From the NCBI GenBank assembly GCA_947566075.1, contig CANOIM010000001.1, forward strand, positions 124,001-188,000: a stretch of DNA of 64,000 bases. Direction: 5' to 3'. The stretch's first letter is position 1, and each line of letters opens with the position of its first letter. Origin of the DNA: an uncultured Eggerthellaceae bacterium. GTDB lineage: Bacteria > Actinomycetota > Coriobacteriia > Coriobacteriales > Eggerthellaceae. Below, in pieces: positions 62,335 through 64,000 of this stretch. The translations under genes were made by a program, and so were the position numbers. The notes beneath the pieces were generated by a model. The model was given only the letters and a program-made list of their open reading frames with translations. It was not told the origin of the DNA and did no database searches.

Positions 62335-64000
62335 ATGGAAGAGGCATTGAGGCAGATAGCAGAGCACCTGCGGGCGGGGGAGGATATCTCGCCCAAGCAG
62401 CTGGAGCGCATCTTGCGCCAGCAGAGCCGCAAGCTGACAGACCCATCCCAGCGCCTCTCTAAACGCGCTTTGATGGGTTGGTACATGCAAGAGAGGGCGC
62501 AGCGCACTGCCTTCTGGGAATCCCTTCAACTAGACAAGGCCCAAGATGACGCCCTCATTCGGCTCTTGCGAGCGAAGCCACGCAGGACCGCCTCGGGGGT
62601 GGCCACGGTCACGGTGCTCACGAAGCCCTGGCCCTGTGGGGCTGATTGCCTCTATTGCCCCAATGACGTGCGCATGCCCAAGAGCTACCTGGCCGATGAG
62701 CCTGCCTGCCAGCGGGCAGAGCGCTGCTCCTTCGATCCCTACCTTCAGGTGGCAGCGCGCCTGCGGGTGCTGGCCTCCATGGGACACAACACTGATAAGG
62801 TAGAGCTCATCGTGCTGGGCGGAACCTGGTTGGATTATCCGGAGGCCTATCGGCTCTGGTTCATCTCCCAGCTCTTCCAGGCCCTGGATGACTTCAACAC
62901 TCCGCGGCTCTCAGCGGAGGCGGAGCGCAGGAGCGGCTTCTACGAAAGCTGGCCGAAGGCCCCGGACGCGCTCTTCGCAGCCATCCAATCCCAAGTGGAT
63001 AGGGGGGAGCAAAGCTACCAAGAGGCGCTCAGGGGCCTGCCCGGCTTCCCGGAAGCGCAGCAGCTGGAAGATGAGGTCAGCTGGGAGCGGCTGGGAATCT
63101 TGCAGAAGGCTAACGAAACAGCCCAAGCTCGTTGCGTGGGATTGGTAGTGGAAACGCGGCCTGACACCATCTCATCAGACACCCTTGCTGAACTGCGGCG
63201 GTTAGGGGCCACGAAGGTGCAGCTGGGCATCCAGAGCCTGGATGAGGCCATCCTGACCCAGAATTGCCGCAGAGGTTCCGTTCAGGATGTGGAACAGGCC
63301 CTGGCCCTCCTGCGCCTCTTCGGATTCAAATCCCATGTGCATATGATGGCGAACCTGCTGGGAGGCAGCCCCGAGGAGGACTTGGAGCAGTATCGCAGGC
63401 TCGTGGGGGACGGGCGCTACCTCCCTGACGAGGTGAAGCTCTATCCGTGCGCCCTGGTGGAAAGCGCCCATCTGACCAAGGCCTTCGAAGCGGGGGTGTG
63501 GCAGCCCTATGGCGAAGAGGAGCTGGTCGGCCTCTTGGCTGCCTGCGTGCGCCTCACCCCTGTCCATACCCGCATATCGCGCATGATCCGGGACATCCCC
63601 TCCCAGGACATCCTCACCGGTTGCAAGAAGACGAACCTGCGCCAGATCGTGGAAGACGTGGTCAATGCTCAGCCTGCAGAGGAGCCGGTGCGCGAGATGC
63701 GCCTGCGAGAGGTTGCCACGGATGCCCTGGATGAGGCCACTCTTCGCCTGGAAGAGGTGCCCTATGAGACCAGCAACACCCAGGAGGTGTTCCTCCAGTG
63801 GGTGGATGGCAAGGGCGCCCTGGCTGCGTTCTTGAGGCTATCCTTGCCCCAGGAGGCTGCTCCTTGGGGCAGCCATGCGGCCATGATCCGAGAGGTCCAT
63901 GTCTATGGCCGCGCTTCCCGGATCCATGAGAGCGAAGAGGGCAACCAGCATCTGGGGCTGGGCAGGCAACTGGTGGAGAGGGCCTCAGCATTGGCGAAGA
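62335..64000 (+). CDS. elp3: Elp3-like radical SAM/acetyltransferase, 3' end outside window
   Basis: The 555 visible residues match Elp3, which attaches a carboxymethyl group to tRNA wobble uridine using SAM and acetyl-CoA. Motifs: LTKPWPCGADCLYCPNDVRM (radical SAM cluster), FDPYLQVAARLRVLASMGH, VELIVLGGTWLDYP, LVVETRPDTI, KVQLGIQSLDEAIL, SRMIRDIPSQDI, GCKKTNLRQIVED. The end has an acetyltransferase segment (REVHVYGRASRI, EEGNQHLGLGRQLVERA) cut by the window edge. The frame stays open to base 64000. The start has no ribosome-binding site and a TATAAT eight bases upstream, so it is probably leaderless. Confidence 0.93.
   Translation, partial: MEEALRQIAEHLRAGEDISPKQLERILRQQSRKLTDPSQRLSKRALMGWYMQERAQRTAFWESLQLDKAQDDALIRLLRAKPRRTASGVATVTVLTKPWPCGADCLYCPNDVRMPKSYLADEPACQRAERCSFDPYLQVAARLRVLASMGHNTDKVELIVLGGTWLDYPEAYRLWFISQLFQALDDFNTPRLSAEAERRSGFYESWPKAPDALFAAIQSQVDRGEQSYQEALRGLPGFPEAQQLEDEVSWERLGILQKANETAQARCVGLVVETRPDTISSDTLAELRRLGATKVQLGIQSLDEAILTQNCRRGSVQDVEQALALLRLFGFKSHVHMMANLLGGSPEEDLEQYRRLVGDGRYLPDEVKLYPCALVESAHLTKAFEAGVWQPYGEEELVGLLAACVRLTPVHTRISRMIRDIPSQDILTGCKKTNLRQIVEDVVNAQPAEEPVREMRLREVATDALDEATLRLEEVPYETSNTQEVFLQWVDGKGALAAFLRLSLPQEAAPWGSHAAMIREVHVYGRASRIHESEEGNQHLGLGRQLVERASALAK

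Overview
The window is a high-GC bacterial chromosome segment (about 63% G+C in a hand-counted stretch of the core). Its content fits the actinobacterial class Coriobacteriia, probably an Eggerthellaceae-type gut anaerobe. The clues are two acetylene-hydratase-like molybdenum oxidoreductases, a BaiCD-like flavin/iron-sulfur ene-reductase, many radical SAM and Fe-S proteins, diaminopimelate synthesis via DapL, and no aerobic respiration genes. The genus cannot be fixed from the sequence alone. No tRNA, rRNA or CRISPR array was recognised.

Layout. 1-2800: the 3' end of pheT with a strong terminator, a 0.76-kb structured repeat region, and a small DUF4177-like/XRE-AbrB pair. 2811-5744: ene-reductase and PhnP-like hydrolase, converging on a perfect 38-bp inverted repeat. 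5910-17647: a redox locus. It holds a three-gene molybdoenzyme complex (catalytic, 4x[4Fe-4S], NrfD-type anchor). After a terminator comes a six-gene run: CCG-domain Fe-S protein, second molybdoenzyme, CofC-like transferase (TIGR04282 type), Tes/MJ0619-like radical SAM, ferredoxin-DUF169 and GNAT. 17654-37313: PadR regulator, glmS, acpS, nnrD, a cell-envelope group of disordered single-pass proteins, ligA, an LCP protein, modA-modB-modC, moaA, moaC and pyk. The molybdate transport and pterin genes plausibly supply the two molybdoenzymes. 37404-38916: yebC, then a palindrome-rich gap carrying a second copy of the repeat near 1.4 kb.

38917-51322 is an accessory island with mosaic, locally low G+C (about 40-43% in hand-counted 60-base stretches). 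Two small XRE regulators stand divergent to a tandem array of five ANL (AMP-forming adenylating) enzymes. The first is split by an in-frame TAA, a membrane protein and a tiny protein sit inside the array, and a 28-codon stump of a sixth copy ends it. A palindrome-preceded AAA ATPase/DUF4143 gene closes the island.

51367-64000: housekeeping and modification genes. These are a phospholipase-C-like protein, lysC-asd, tlyA, an AGCS symporter, a Lys-rich Cys protein, PAP2 phosphatase, dapL, an orphan radical SAM protein and a spermidine-synthase-like protein. The window ends with a Trm9-like methyltransferase gene divergent from an Elp3 gene. Those two genes share overlapping -10 boxes and appear leaderless, which suggests a bacterial Elongator-like wobble-uridine pathway.
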